Of a stretch of DNA of 64,000 bases, positions 35,254-45,950 are shown in pieces. The notes beneath the pieces were generated by a model, which was not told the DNA's origin, did no database searches, and saw only the letters and a list, made by a program, of their open reading frames with translations. Source of the DNA: Artocarpus heterophyllus (Eukaryota; Streptophyta; Magnoliopsida; Rosales; Moraceae); the NCBI GenBank assembly GCA_025403435.1, contig CM046353.1, positions 14,122,836 to 14,186,835 on the forward strand. The letters are read 5' to 3'. Numbering within the stretch: position 1 is the first letter of the stretch; each line of letters begins with the position of its first letter. The translations under genes and the position numbers were made by a program.

Positions 35254-35748
35254 CTATGTAAGATTCGGCACGTCATAGTCGTCTTTCTGAAGATCCCACC
35301 ATTCTTCGGCTTTACCCTCAAATATATATGTTGAAAAGCTAACCCAATACTCCCGTGGAATCCTCAAGGTGTCCAACTTCTTTTTGACTGCCTTTAGCCA
35401 TTGTTCTGCTATGACCGGGTTAGGTTCTCCACTAAATGTGGGTGGTTTCTGCTTCATAAACTCCTTCAACAGAGTTAGATGTCGTTGTTCGGGATCACGA
35501 ACCTCCACAGGTCTTTGCACATTTTGTAATGCTTGAAAAATTTGTCCTAAATTATTTACTTCTGGTGCAGCTGGCGGGGATTGTGATGCATGTCGTAGTT
35601 GCTCATCTTCTTGAGCTTGTTCCATCGGTTCCGGTTGCTCAACTTCTTGAGCATGTTCAACCGGTTGTGACAGCTCAGACGATTGCATTTGACGTCTTGG
35701 TGGCATAGTTTCTACTGGCTGCGAAAATTTAACTAGGATCAGTACCAA
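35254..35748 (-). CDS. G1 gag N-terminal fragment (164-aa frame)
   Basis: After a Gln/Glu/Pro-rich N-terminus it shows the retrotransposon gag core: PPTFSGEPNP, AEQWL and AEEWWDLQ. It ends at a TAG where the frame otherwise continues into the next gag block. 14 residues precede the more likely start MPPRRQ. Confidence 0.75.
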   Translation of the reverse strand: MVLILVKFSQPVETMPPRRQMQSSELSQPVEHAQEVEQPEPMEQAQEDEQLRHASQSPPAAPEVNNLGQIFQALQNVQRPVEVRDPEQRHLTLLKEFMKQKPPTFSGEPNPVIAEQWLKAVKKKLDTLRIPREYWVSFSTYIFEGKAEEWWDLQKDDYDVPNLT

Positions 35749-35837
35749 ATGATGATGACATTAACACCTAACTTTAAAACCATTTCCAAAGATTAATTTT
35801 TAAGGTGGTGCTATACCCCCTAGGTTAATCGAACCTA

Positions 35838-35850
35838 GGCTCTGATACCA
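35838..35850 (-). other. Primer binding site of G1 (tRNA-iMet)
   Basis: The minus strand reads TGGTATCAGAGCC, the standard plant initiator tRNA-Met primer site, 7 bp inside the 5' LTR border. Confidence 0.85.
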
Positions 35851-35857
35851 AAAATTC

Positions 35858-38597
35858 TGTAACACCCCTATGTGGGGGTTAACAGTTTTAAATAAATAAA
35901 AATAATTTTAAATTTTATATCATTTAAATCAATTAAATAATGCCCATGGGTCTTTAAACAACAAGAAAAATAAAAATAAACATTTTAAATACAAACCATA
36001 GTTTTTAGTGTAGCACCAAATATATATAATTACAGTCATCATCACCATAGTACAATTCCCAAATAACTTAACACAGCCATGAAACAAAATAATACAACTC
36101 TTACATGTTGTAGATAAGTTAAAAATAAACAAGGTCTTCTAACACGAAAACAGTAGGAATGTTTTCGCCTATTCCTCTTCAGATATGTTGCACTGAGTTC
36201 CACCTGAGATATGAATATATGATAGGGATGAGCATCGACATGCCCAGTAGGGAAATCATGACTCACCTTATGGTGTATCCATTACCACATTAAAAACTGC
36301 ATGGTTAGTAGGTTACATCATATTCCAGATTATGAGGTTTATTATGATCACATCTTGTGGATACCATAGTTAATCATTACCAAGTTTCATAATTACACAT
36401 TTACACAAATATTACCAATCATCATTGTTCTTAGGTATCCATGTTAAATAGAGTATCACTCAACTCATCGAAACCCAAATGGGCGCACTTGATCACCCTA
36501 TAAACATTTCAAGGGTGTTCCGACGAGGGGACACAGTGTGTTCTGGGACTTTCAACCCAAGGAAGCGTCATCACCTTCCCCCTATTTTTCCTTTTAGGTT
36601 ATTCGTGCCCAAGGACGTAACCGTCGCCCTTTTTACATCTCACTATTCCTTTATATTCAATTTATATTTATAGAGTCAATTTCCTAACCATGCTTCTCAA
36701 TTTATAACATATGTCAAATCATTATATTTATCGCTATACAATATACATATTTTACAACATAAAACAATCAAATTTAATTTACCAAAAACCTCACAAAAGA
36801 TGAGTAATAGAATCCCTACCTTCAAAGCTTAACAACAAACTTTTATTCTCGGAATTAATTAACGTTAGCTCCACATATCCTTGACCCTAAGGCATGCATA
36901 AGGACAATTAAAACTAAAGCACAACGTATAATCACATTCATAAGTGAATTATGTGTAAACCCGTCTACTAGTGCCATTAAAGTATTTTTATGCAATTGTT
37001 CTTTAAATACCAAGTAATCAATTTTTATGTTTTAGTCTCTAATAAGAATTCATAAATCATTTAGGATAGTATTAGAAAGGTTGTAAGACATTAAGAGACT
37101 AGAAGGTGAGCAAAGTTGGGTTTTTGGTTCAAGTTAACAGCTAGTATACCATGGCAACTTGGTGGTATATTTTTGTAAAAAGGCGGGTTCACTATCTACA
37201 ATTAACACACGGGTTAATAGGTGGTTTACTTAAGATAGACGGGTGGTTTATTACCACTGGCAGGTTTACTAGTTTCTAATCCGAAAATTGAAAAATTCAT
37301 AGAAATTAAAATACAACTCCGATTTAGGCTCATGATAGCTCATTGGAAAGCTTAGGATGTCTACTTTTTAAATATGCAAACCAATTTACAAAATTCATTT
37401 TCATTTAACTCCAGAATTTTAAGAAATAGCCACTGCCCATAGAGGTATTATAAAGTTTATGGGATGTCAAATTTTTCTTTAACTTAAAGCATATTATCCT
37501 TGTTTAAAATCTCAAAACCATTCCAAAATATGTAACATCCATTATATAATCACAATAAACATATTCTCATGAGTTTTATACCAAAATCATTATCAAATTA
37601 TATCTCTAGCTTTTCTTGTAAATAATGATGAAAACATGCTTAAATTTGCTCTTTAAGCTCAAAACATTAGAACACCAATCTTAAAGTTATGGAAACCGGT
37701 TTTAAACATTCCTAACATGTTTCTAACATTGTCATCAAACCAAAATAAAAGTTGGTTGTGGGTTGTAACTCAAGACTCAAGTTTTTATTCATAAATGTTT
37801 AAGGATGCATGTTAACATAACTAGAAATTTGCATGAATTTTGAACACGAAAATTATGCATTAAACATGGAGAAAATACATACTAAAAACTAAGTTTAGAT
37901 TAAAGAAAACCTACCTCAAAACTTCTTTGAAAAGCACCAAAGTTCGGGTTAACAATCAAGCTTGAATTAACTCTAAAACCGCCTCGATCATGGTTGGGAA
38001 TTATAATTGTCTTGGCCACAAAGAGAGCTTTGTGCTCTATGTCTTTAGTTAGAAATTTGAAGTGAGAAAGGGAGAGAATGAGAACTAGAGAAGAAGGTGG
38101 TGATAGTTAAATAAAAAGATATCAAAATGCTTAAGAGAAATGGGATGTTTACGGGGGAAAGTTGTAAGAAGAAACAAAAGAGTCTTAAAGGAAAATATCA
38201 TCTTGTCTCCCATGGAGACTTTTAGCAAATCATGCCAACATAATTGAGGGGACAATTGGAGTGAATTATAGAAGAAGATAAGGAAATAATTAAATAGGTG
38301 GTTGAGAAAATATCTCCATGTCTTCTATGAATTGAGGGAAAATAATTCAATGTCCCCTTCGGATACCTTTGGCAAAATGAGAAGAAGGCTATATAATTGA
38401 GCAATAATTTAGGGAGACAAGATTGGTAGAAGTAAGTGTTGGTAAATTTTGAATGTTTCTTAGGAAGACTTGGTAAGAAAATACTAAAGTGGCATTTTTT
38501 TTTTTTAATGATCATAAACAACTTAGTAATTTTAAATAGTCACATTTTATTCATTAAATTTTACAAAATCATGCCCGTTAAAAATACGGGTGTTACA
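35858..38597 (-). repeat. LTR of family B, copy 2 (2740 bp, internal deletion)
   Basis: Nearly identical to copies 1 and 3 but 35 bp shorter. The missing bases correspond to about 26416-26450 of copy 1. TCTTC follows on the right; the left side joins the G1 primer binding site. Confidence 0.85.
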
Positions 38598-38986
38598 TCT
38601 TCTCTATTCGTAGACATATAACTAGGTGAAGTATATTTACCGTTACAATTTTGTCTTCCACATTTGTTACAAGTGACCGCGATGGCATAAACCCTTCTTT
38701 TCATCGCACTACGACTGGTACCTGTTCCTAGTAAACCGACATCTTGACTGAAGTCACTCGGAGGGATCTTCCCCTCTATCAACATTCTCACATCATAAAG
38801 GATGCCAAAACGCATAAGAATCCACAACTGAGTGATCCTAGCCTTGTATTTCTTTCTGAGAATCTTTTGGGAGAGTGATGGGAAATACTTTCTCAGGTGT
38901 TGGTACTTTGGGTCCATGATAAAATGAAAGAAGAGAAAATAGAAAGGAAAAATTAAGACAGCAAGTTGCAGAATCCTAGAATTCAT
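38561..38986 (-). CDS. Small ORF of element A, copy 2 (141 aa)
   Basis: Differs from copy 1 at two residues (LAVL for LVVL; LLGTG for LLETG). Function unknown; also truncated by the adjoining LTR. Confidence 0.4.
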   Translation of the reverse strand: MNSRILQLAVLIFPFYFLFFHFIMDPKYQHLRKYFPSLSQKILRKKYKARITQLWILMRFGILYDVRMLIEGKIPPSDFSQDVGLLGTGTSRSAMKRRVYAIAVTCNKCGRQNCNGKYTSPSYMSTNREDVTPVFLTGMIL

Positions 38987-40529
38987 TCTCCTTTTAGAGA
39001 GAAAGAAAAATTTCTAGAGAGAAAGAAGAGGATTTGCGATTTAAAGAGAGAATAACAAATTAAAAGAGAAAGTAAGCTTGGAAAAATAAGCTCCTATGCA
39101 CAGTAGACATATATGTAAACAATGATTAAACCACTGTAGATGACACCTATGGAGGCCACATGGGAGAGACAATGTGAGTCAAACTAATTCAGGATTTGGA
39201 CTAGGCCCAAATGTTCTAAGCTGAAATGGGCCGAGTTGTTTCGGGCCTTAACACATTTGAAATGAGTTAAATAACAAGCATGAATTTGAAACTCAACTTA
39301 TACAAATCTTAAGCCTAATTTGAAGGCCGCTTAAAACACAATTGACCAAAATAAATGACAAAACCCAATTTAATAAAAATCATAAGTTCCCTTGAATGTT
39401 ATCCAAATCATTTCATAACAAAATCCTCTTGTAACTTAAATAATTTGTTTTAATCAAAACATTATTGAACAATACAGACACTCCAATCTTATCCTCACTA
39501 CTCAATATCCGTTAATATAGATCTATCATTAATACTACTAAGAGTTTCGAATGTAACTAGTCTTAAAATCAATATATTTTATGTCTTCCAACATAGACCA
39601 TATCAAAGAGCAAAGACCATTAATATTATTACTTAAAGACATCTACTATCCTCACAATCCTACTTATACAAGCTTTAATTTTCTCATATAACAAAACCTC
39701 AAGTGACCACGAGAGTCACATTTAAGTATCTAAAGATTAAACCTTTCATTATAAAGATCCAAAATCATCAATGATGCCCTAAATATTATGATTTACTTAA
39801 TGAAACTTCTTTTCACACTATATTTATTCATAAAGATCATTGACTTCACTTAAACACAAGATACGCAACAAAATATTCCAACCTTGAAATTTAAGTATTA
39901 TTTGCCTTTACACAACCTCAATAGACCAAAAGATGAACATTTGTCCCTCTTAAGATTCAATACCATGAATTCCTAACTTATCTCATATTGTTCAAGTAAA
40001 TGGAACCTATAAGAAAATTTACCGAGACTTAAACACTCTGTCAAGTACATGCATAATCACTACATAGGTTTAAATCAATTATGAAGAATTTAACATATCT
40101 AGGCCAAACATTGAAATCAACAACTCAAACCTCATATTTCTCATTATTTTTCACAAGATAAACGGCCATTGAATCCTCGTATCTATACGAATTTCTCATC
40201 ATTATATACGAATTAGAAATGCTTATAGATCCTAGCATTATACGAATTTCTCATAAGCATTCTACATATAAACATATTCCTTATAATTATTATTCCTACA
40301 TAACCATTAATACTTTCATTCTACATAATCATTGCAGTCACATAACCGTTAATATTTCCATTCTAGGGTCTTTCCATATTACATCTTCATAGACTGTATA
40401 AATCAACCTGAAGGTTCATTTTGATGATGACATTGAAAATTAAACTTCAAAACCATCTCAAAAATAGATTTTTAAAGTGGTGCCGCACTCTCTAGGTTAA
40501 CAGAACCTAGACTCTGATACCAAAAATTA
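38598..40529 (-). other. S2: right part of the family A internal region, copy 2
   Basis: Same layout as S1, with a PBS-like site at 40510-40522. The first ~400 bp are almost identical to S1 and S3, while the distal part shows clearly more substitutions. Confidence 0.75.
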
Positions 40530-41029
40530 TGTAATGCCCTAAGTGAGGGTTAATAGCTTTTAATAAATAAAAATAAATATCAAAAAATATAAATAAAACA
40601 TCAAAAGAAATTTGCCTAGGACTTAATTGAAAACTCTCAAAACAAAACAAAATATAAACAACAATAAAAACCACAGTTTAATGCAGCACCATAATTTAAT
40701 AATACAAAACTGTCATCATCATCATTCTAACCCTCAACAATTCTTAATATAGTCACATAAAAGTAACATTCGATGCTTACATTATCACGATGGACATTTT
40801 TAGCAAACAAATAAGAAGAAGGCTATATAATTGAGCAATAATTTAGGGAGACAAGATTGGTAGAAGTAAGTGTTGGTAAATTTTGAATGTTTCTTAGGAA
40901 GACTTGGTAAGAAAATACTAAAGTGGCATTTTTTTTTTAATGATCATAAACAACTTAGTAATTTTAAATAGTCACATTTTATTCATTAAATTTTATAAAA
41001 TCATGCCCGTTAAAAATACGGGTGTTACA
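40530..41029 (-). repeat. Chimeric A/B LTR, copy 2 (500 bp)
   Basis: Same A-to-B junction as copy 1, at about 40806-40813. A few substitutions and small indels separate the two, mostly in the A-derived part. Confidence 0.85.
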
Positions 41030-41129
41030 GCTCGCCCCTCCTATAAAAATTTCATCCTCGAAATTTCGTACACTGATTACAATGTTAAAACAAATGTGGA
41101 TACTTTTCTCTCATTTCAGATTCAAGTTC

Positions 41130-42014
41130 CTATGTGGCTTCCTCCTCATCATGGTGTTGCCACATCACTTTCACCAGAGGAATTTCACGACGACGTAATA
41201 TTTTTATTTCATGATCCAGTATTTGAACTGGAATTTCTTCATAATTCGTATCTCCTTGAATTGGCACATCTGTCCACATGATCACATGTGAAGGGTCGGG
41301 TTCATACTTTCTCAACATCGATACATGAAACACATTATGTACATGAGACAATTGTGGTGGTAGGTCTAAACGGTATGCCAACATTCCAATGCATTCCACA
41401 ATCTCAAACGGTCTTGTATACCTTGGTGCTAACTTTCCTTTAACACCAAATCGAGATACACCTCGTTTTGGTTTCACTTTTAAGAACACAAAGTCTCCGA
41501 TCATGAACTCTAAAGGTCGCCTCCTCTTATCTGCATAACTCTTTTGTCGACTTTGAGCTGTCTGAAGACGTTCGCGAATAATCTGGATCTTGTCCGTTGT
41601 TTCTCTGATAAACTGAGGCCCAAGTTCAAGACGCTCTTCCTTTTCAGCCCAACACAATGGAGATCTACAAGGTCTACCATATAAGGCCTCATATGGAGTC
41701 ATTCTAATACTTGCTTGGTAACTGTTGTTATATGCGAATTCAACATATGGCAGCTGTGCAGCCCAATTTGTTCCAAAGTCCAGCACACAAGCCCGAAGCA
41801 TATCCTCGAGAATCTGAATGACACGTTCAGATTGTCCATCTGTTTGAGGATGAAAAGCTGTACTAAAATTCAATTGAGTTCCCAAGGCCCTCTGCAATCC
41901 TCTCCAAAATTTCGACGTGAAACGTGTATCTCTATCGAAAACTAGTGACATTGCAAAACTATTGACATTGGCACTCCATGCAATGTCACTACCTTTTCCA
42001 CGTATAATTGACAT
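41130..42014 (-). CDS. G2 integrase C-terminal part and chromodomain (294 aa)
   Basis: Matches the G1 block at 31037-31921, with the same TAG inside the chromodomain. Confidence 0.85.
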   Translation of the reverse strand: MSIIRGKGSDIAWSANVNSFAMSLVFDRDTRFTSKFWRGLQRALGTQLNFSTAFHPQTDGQSERVIQILEDMLRACVLDFGTNWAAQLPYVEFAYNNSYQASIRMTPYEALYGRPCRSPLCWAEKEERLELGPQFIRETTDKIQIIRERLQTAQSRQKSYADKRRRPLEFMIGDFVFLKVKPKRGVSRFGVKGKLAPRYTRPFEIVECIGMLAYRLDLPPQLSHVHNVFHVSMLRKYEPDPSHVIMWTDVPIQGDTNYEEIPVQILDHEIKILRRREIPLVKVMWQHHDEEEAT

Positions 42015-43762
42015 AATTTTGAGACACTATAAGTAGTTCTGGTTGGGATGAAGTGGGCTGTCTTAGTTAAACGATCTACAATTACCCAAACGGCGTCATG
42101 CCCTATTTGAGTCTTAGGAAATCCAGTAACAAAGTCCATTGTCACATGATCCCACTTCCATTCTGGAATAGGTAAGCTCCTCAACTCGCCTCCAGGCTTT
42201 TGATGTTCTGCTTTAACTTGTTGGCACGTCATGCACTTAGAGACAAAGGTTGCTACATCTCGTTTTATTCCTCGCCACCAGTATTGTCGTTTTAGATCCA
42301 TATACATTTTTGTGCTTCCAGGATAAATAGTAAACTTTGAACGGTGAGCCTCATCTAGCACCGCATGCCTGAGATATGGATCCTTTGGAATAACTAATCT
42401 TCCTTTGTAAAGTAAAAATCCTTCTGGCTCAATCTTCCATCCATCCAGTTGTTCTCCATTTTGTATTTGCTCCCAAACCCTACGTAATCCTTCATTGTGC
42501 CATTGTCCTTGTTTTACTTTCTGAATTAACATAGGAGTTGCTATCACATTGAATAGGAAAGCTCTCTCGTCATCTTCATAATATTGCAAGTTGAAGTCGG
42601 CGATGGTGACTCGTCTCCAATCTTCCAATGCTAAACTGGCTATACGTCCGTTGTTCTTACGACTTAGAGCATCTGCCACGGCATTTGCTTTTCCAGGATG
42701 ATATTGGATACTAAAGTCATAGTCCACCATGTACTCAGTCCATCTTCGTTGCCTTAGATTGAGATCCTTTTGAGTAAACAAATATTTCAGACTTTGATGA
42801 TCTGAATATAGCTCGAACTTTGCGCCATATAGATAACATCTCCAAATTTTGAGTGCGAAAACCACAGCAGCTAACTCAAGATCATGTGTGGGGTAGTTCC
42901 TCTCATGGGGTTTCAACTGGCGTGAGGCGTAGGCAACTACTCGTCCATGCTGCATTAACACACAACCCAAACCATTTCCTGAGGCATCAGTGTATACTGT
43001 GTAAGGCTCCTCGTTGTTAGGTATGATTAGCACAGGTGCACTAGTGAGTCTTCGCTTCAGTTCCTCAAATGCTTCTTCACATTTATCATCCCACACGAAC
43101 TTGACATTCTTCCTTGTGAGTTTTGTTAATGGAGAAGCAATCTTTGAAAAATTCTCTATGAAGCGTCGATAGTATCCAGCTAGTCTGAGGAAACTTCGAA
43201 TCTCCGACACGTTCTTTAGTCGTTCCCAGTTTAGCACTGCTTCAATTTTGGAGGGGTCCACTGAGATGCCTTCTTCAGAGACAACGTGTCCAAGGAACTT
43301 GACCTTCGTCATCCAGAAATCATATTTTTCTCTTTTTGCATAAAGACCATGTTCTCTCAACGTTTGTAGAGCGATCCTCAAATGCTCAGCATGTTCTTCT
43401 TCATTTTTAGAATAGATTAAGATATCATCTATGAAGACAATGATAAATTGATCTAAGTACGGTCGAAAGACATGGTTCATCAAGTCCATGAAAGCCGCTG
43501 GTGCATTAGTCAACCCGAAAGGCATGACAAGAAACTCAAAATGACCGTAGCGAGTCCGAAAAGCTGTCTTTGGAATGTCCTCTTCTCTTATCTTCAGTTG
43601 GTGATATCCGGATCGTAAGTCAATCTTTGAGAAATAGCAAGATCCTCCTAACTGATCGAACAACTCATCAATTCGGGGTAGAGGGTACTTGTTCTTGATA
43701 GTCAATCGATTAAGCTGGCGATAATCGACACAGAGCCTCAACGATCCGTCATGTTTCTTCAC
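41942..43762 (-). CDS. G2 reverse transcriptase - RNase H - integrase N-terminal fragment (606 aa)
   Basis: Protein identical, as far as I can see, to the G1 block at 31849-33669, including FIDDILIYS and the Tyr at the second zinc-ligand position. It is likewise cut off before the second integrase Asp. Confidence 0.9.
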   Translation of the reverse strand: MKKHDGSLRLCVDYRQLNRLTIKNKYPLPRIDELFDQLGGSCYFSKIDLRSGYHQLKIREEDIPKTAFRTRYGHFEFLVMPFGLTNAPAAFMDLMNHVFRPYLDQFIIVFIDDILIYSKNEEEHAEHLRIALQTLREHGLYAKREKYDFWMTKVKFLGHVVSEEGISVDPSKIEAVLNWERLKNVSEIRSFLRLAGYYRRFIENFSKIASPLTKLTRKNVKFVWDDKCEEAFEELKRRLTSAPVLIIPNNEEPYTVYTDASGNGLGCVLMQHGRVVAYASRQLKPHERNYPTHDLELAAVVFALKIWRCYLYGAKFELYSDHQSLKYLFTQKDLNLRQRRWTEYMVDYDFSIQYHPGKANAVADALSRKNNGRIASLALEDWRRVTIADFNLQYYEDDERAFLFNVIATPMLIQKVKQGQWHNEGLRRVWEQIQNGEQLDGWKIEPEGFLLYKGRLVIPKDPYLRHAVLDEAHRSKFTIYPGSTKMYMDLKRQYWWRGIKRDVATFVSKCMTCQQVKAEHQKPGGELRSLPIPEWKWDHVTMDFVTGFPKTQIGHDAVWVIVDRLTKTAHFIPTRTTYSVSKLCQLYVEKVVTLHGVPMSIVLQCH

Positions 43763-43807
43763 AAAAAGTACTGGAGCTCCCCAAGGTGATGTACTTGGTC
43801 GAATAAA

Positions 43808-44638
43808 TCATTTTTCCAGTAATTCGTCCAACTGCTTCCTCAAGTCCACTTTCTCAGCAGGTGCCATTCGATACGGAGCAATAGAAACAGGCGCTGCTCC
43901 TTGAGTTAGGTCGATGACAAACTCAATTTCTCTATTAGGCGGAAGTCCGGGCAATTCATCTGGAAAAACATCTGAAAATTCATCCACCACAGGAGTGTGA
44001 GAGGATAGGTCACTCTTCTTTAGTTCTCCATTTGAAGCAAAGATCGTCCCAAGATTGGTGAAATTCCTTCGTCCTCCAATACAAGCCTTTAGCACCGGGG
44101 CTGGAGTCACTGTTCCTGTTTTTGCCTGAAATTTGATGACTTGTCCATTCTTGGTGAATAAAGAGACACGTTTCCTATGGCAATCTACTATTGCCTGGTA
44201 TTTAGTTAGCCAATCCATTCCTAAGATTACATCAAACTCTGTCATAGTTATTACATATAGGTCAGCCGATAGTTTATGTTCTCCTATAACAATACACACT
44301 GATTTACAAATTATGGATACTTCAGCTATCCCGCCCATTGGTGTACTAAGGGTTAATGATGAACTACATGTCTCAGTTTCTAATTGTAGTACGGAAGCAA
44401 ATAACATAGATATAAATGAATGAGTGGCACCAATGTCAAATAATACATGAGCCCAAGAATGAGACACGTGAATCATACCGTCTACAACTGAGTGATCAGC
44501 CTGTTTTGCTTGTCCAGCTGTAGCCGTAATTGCATAAGCTTGTGCTGGTGCTTTTCTTTTATCACTTTTTCCTCGGTTTCCTTGGCTACTACTAGCCTTA
44601 TTATTATTTCTCCTAGAAAAATATGGCCTTTGATTCAC
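43808..44638 (-). CDS. G2 retropepsin-type protease fragment (276 aa)
   Basis: Same FDIGATHSFIS motif as G1 and the same terminating TGA, with a single Glu-to-Asp difference near the C-terminus. Confidence 0.85.
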   Translation of the reverse strand: MNQRPYFSRRNNNKASSSQGNRGKSDKRKAPAQAYAITATAGQAKQADHSVVDGMIHVSHSWAHVLFDIGATHSFISMLFASVLQLETETCSSSLTLSTPMGGIAEVSIICKSVCIVIGEHKLSADLYVITMTEFDVILGMDWLTKYQAIVDCHRKRVSLFTKNGQVIKFQAKTGTVTPAPVLKACIGGRRNFTNLGTIFASNGELKKSDLSSHTPVVDEFSDVFPDELPGLPPNREIEFVIDLTQGAAPVSIAPYRMAPAEKVDLRKQLDELLEK

Positions 44639-44827
44639 TGAGCCTTGTGGAGTCGGTTGGAAGTTCTGATTAGCATAAAAATTGGAACCCTGTGGCCGCT
44701 ATTGGTAGTTGTATTGGGGCTGGAACCCTCAAGGTTGAGTTACTAAGACTTGGGAAGCTGGAGTGTTTTGCTGAGGTGCTCCACGATTTTGACTCCCTCC
44801 CCAAACAGTGGATCCAAAATGACTTCC

Positions 44828-45289
44828 TTATGGCCTTGGTGCAAAGGATGATTGTGTAGGGCGGTTAGGGCAATTTCTCCTCAGATGTCCCACTTGTCCA
44901 CAGTTATGACAAGCATACGGTTGGAAACGACCACTGCCAGAAGATCCACCTCCAATAGTCACTCCACTATGCTGAATGGCTTGCCCTTGTGACTTCTCTT
45001 TCTTACTTATTTTCCTTTGACGCCTGCTAGAACCCTTGTACTCTCCATAGGAGTTATTTAGTTCTGTCTCTGCCCGCTGTGCCGCAGCTACAAGATCAAG
45101 AAAATCTGTTGATGGAACAACAGCTATCATTTGTCTGATTTTCGGCCTCAGGTTATTTCTAAATTTTTCGCATCTTGCCATTGGATCCGATACAGCCCTG
45201 GGATTGTAGCGAGACAATTCTATAAATTGAGCATGGTATTCAGCAACTGTTGTATCTCCCTGCACCAGGTTTTCAAATTCTCGCATCAT
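44828..45289 (-). CDS. G2 gag C-terminal fragment with CCHC zinc knuckle (153 aa)
   Basis: Same protein as the G1 block at 34735-35196, including CHNCGQVGHLRRNC. Confidence 0.8.
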   Translation of the reverse strand: MMREFENLVQGDTTVAEYHAQFIELSRYNPRAVSDPMARCEKFRNNLRPKIRQMIAVVPSTDFLDLVAAAQRAETELNNSYGEYKGSSRRQRKISKKEKSQGQAIQHSGVTIGGGSSGSGRFQPYACHNCGQVGHLRRNCPNRPTQSSFAPRP

Positions 45290-45346
45290 TGCTTGCCTAT
45301 GGCTCTGAGGAATATAGGTGTTGCGAAAAATGGTTTCGAACTGCTC

Positions 45347-45841
45347 CTATGTAAGATTCGGCACGTCATAGTCGTCTTTCTGAAGATCCCACCATTCTTC
45401 GGCTTTACCCTCAAATATATATGTTGAAAAGCTAACCCAATACTCCCGTGGAATCCTCAAGGTGTCCAACTTCTTTTTGACTGCCTTTAGCCATTGTTCT
45501 GCTATGACCGGGTTAGGTTCTCCACTAAATGTGGGTGGTTTCTGCTTCATAAACTCCTTCAACAGAGTTAGATGTCGTTGTTCGGGATCACGAACCTCCA
45601 CAGGTCTTTGCACATTTTGTAATGCTTGAAAAATTTGTCCTAAATTATTTACTTCTGGTGCAGCTGGCGGGGATTGTGATGCATGTCGTAGTTGCTCATC
45701 TTCTTGAGCTTGTTCCATCGGTTCCGGTTGCTCAACTTCTTGAGCATGTTCAACCGGTTGTGACAGCTCAGACGATTGCATTTGACGTCTTGGTGGCATA
45801 GTTTCTACTGGCTGCGAAAATTTAACTAGGATCAGTACCAA
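45347..45841 (-). CDS. G2 gag N-terminal fragment (164-aa frame)
   Basis: Same as the G1 block at 35254-35748, ending at the same TAG. Confidence 0.75.
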   Translation of the reverse strand: MVLILVKFSQPVETMPPRRQMQSSELSQPVEHAQEVEQPEPMEQAQEDEQLRHASQSPPAAPEVNNLGQIFQALQNVQRPVEVRDPEQRHLTLLKEFMKQKPPTFSGEPNPVIAEQWLKAVKKKLDTLRIPREYWVSFSTYIFEGKAEEWWDLQKDDYDVPNLT

Positions 45842-45950
45842 ATGATGATGACATTAACACCTAACTTTAAAACCATTTCCAAAGATTAATTTTTAAGGTG
45901 GTGTTATACCCCCTAGGTTAATCGAACCTAGGCTCTGATACCAAAAATTC

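Larger units (their letters stand above)
30992..35706 (-). pseudogene. Defective gag-pol of a Tekay/Del-type Ty3-gypsy element, copy 1 (G1)
   Basis: Domains on the minus strand in order: gag, CCHC zinc knuckle, aspartic protease, reverse transcriptase, RNase H, integrase, chromodomain-like end. Almost all of it is in one frame and broken by point stops: a TAG inside gag near 35245, stops after the zinc knuckle (near 34735, 34650 and 34608), a TGA between protease and RT (33715-33717) and a TAG inside the chromodomain (31037-31039). A short insertion near 31850-31880 shifts the frame in integrase. The pol order PR-RT-RH-IN defines Ty3-gypsy; the C-terminal HVSMLRKY...chromodomain layout and LTRs over 2 kb point to the Tekay/Del chromoviruses. 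The gag start is taken as the Met of MPPRRQMQ (35706). The element cannot encode its own proteins. Confidence 0.9.
41085..45799 (-). pseudogene. Defective gag-pol, copy 2 (G2)
   Basis: Offset from G1 by exactly 10093 bp. Open blocks: gag 45347-45841, gag/zinc knuckle 44828-45289, protease 43808-44638, RT-RNase H-integrase 41942-43762 and integrase/chromodomain 41130-42014. Every stop codon and the integrase frameshift of G1 is present at the same place. I noticed only about seven base differences over 4.9 kb, one of them changing a residue near the end of the protease block (VDLRKQ for VELRKQ). The PPT is at 41030-41042 and the PBS at 45931-45943. Confidence 0.9.

Noticed and set aside
31622..35334. 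Plus-strand frames over the gag-pol region (76, 96 and 98 aa)
   Set aside because: Antisense shadows of pol and gag; the same holds for the copies at 41715-45427.
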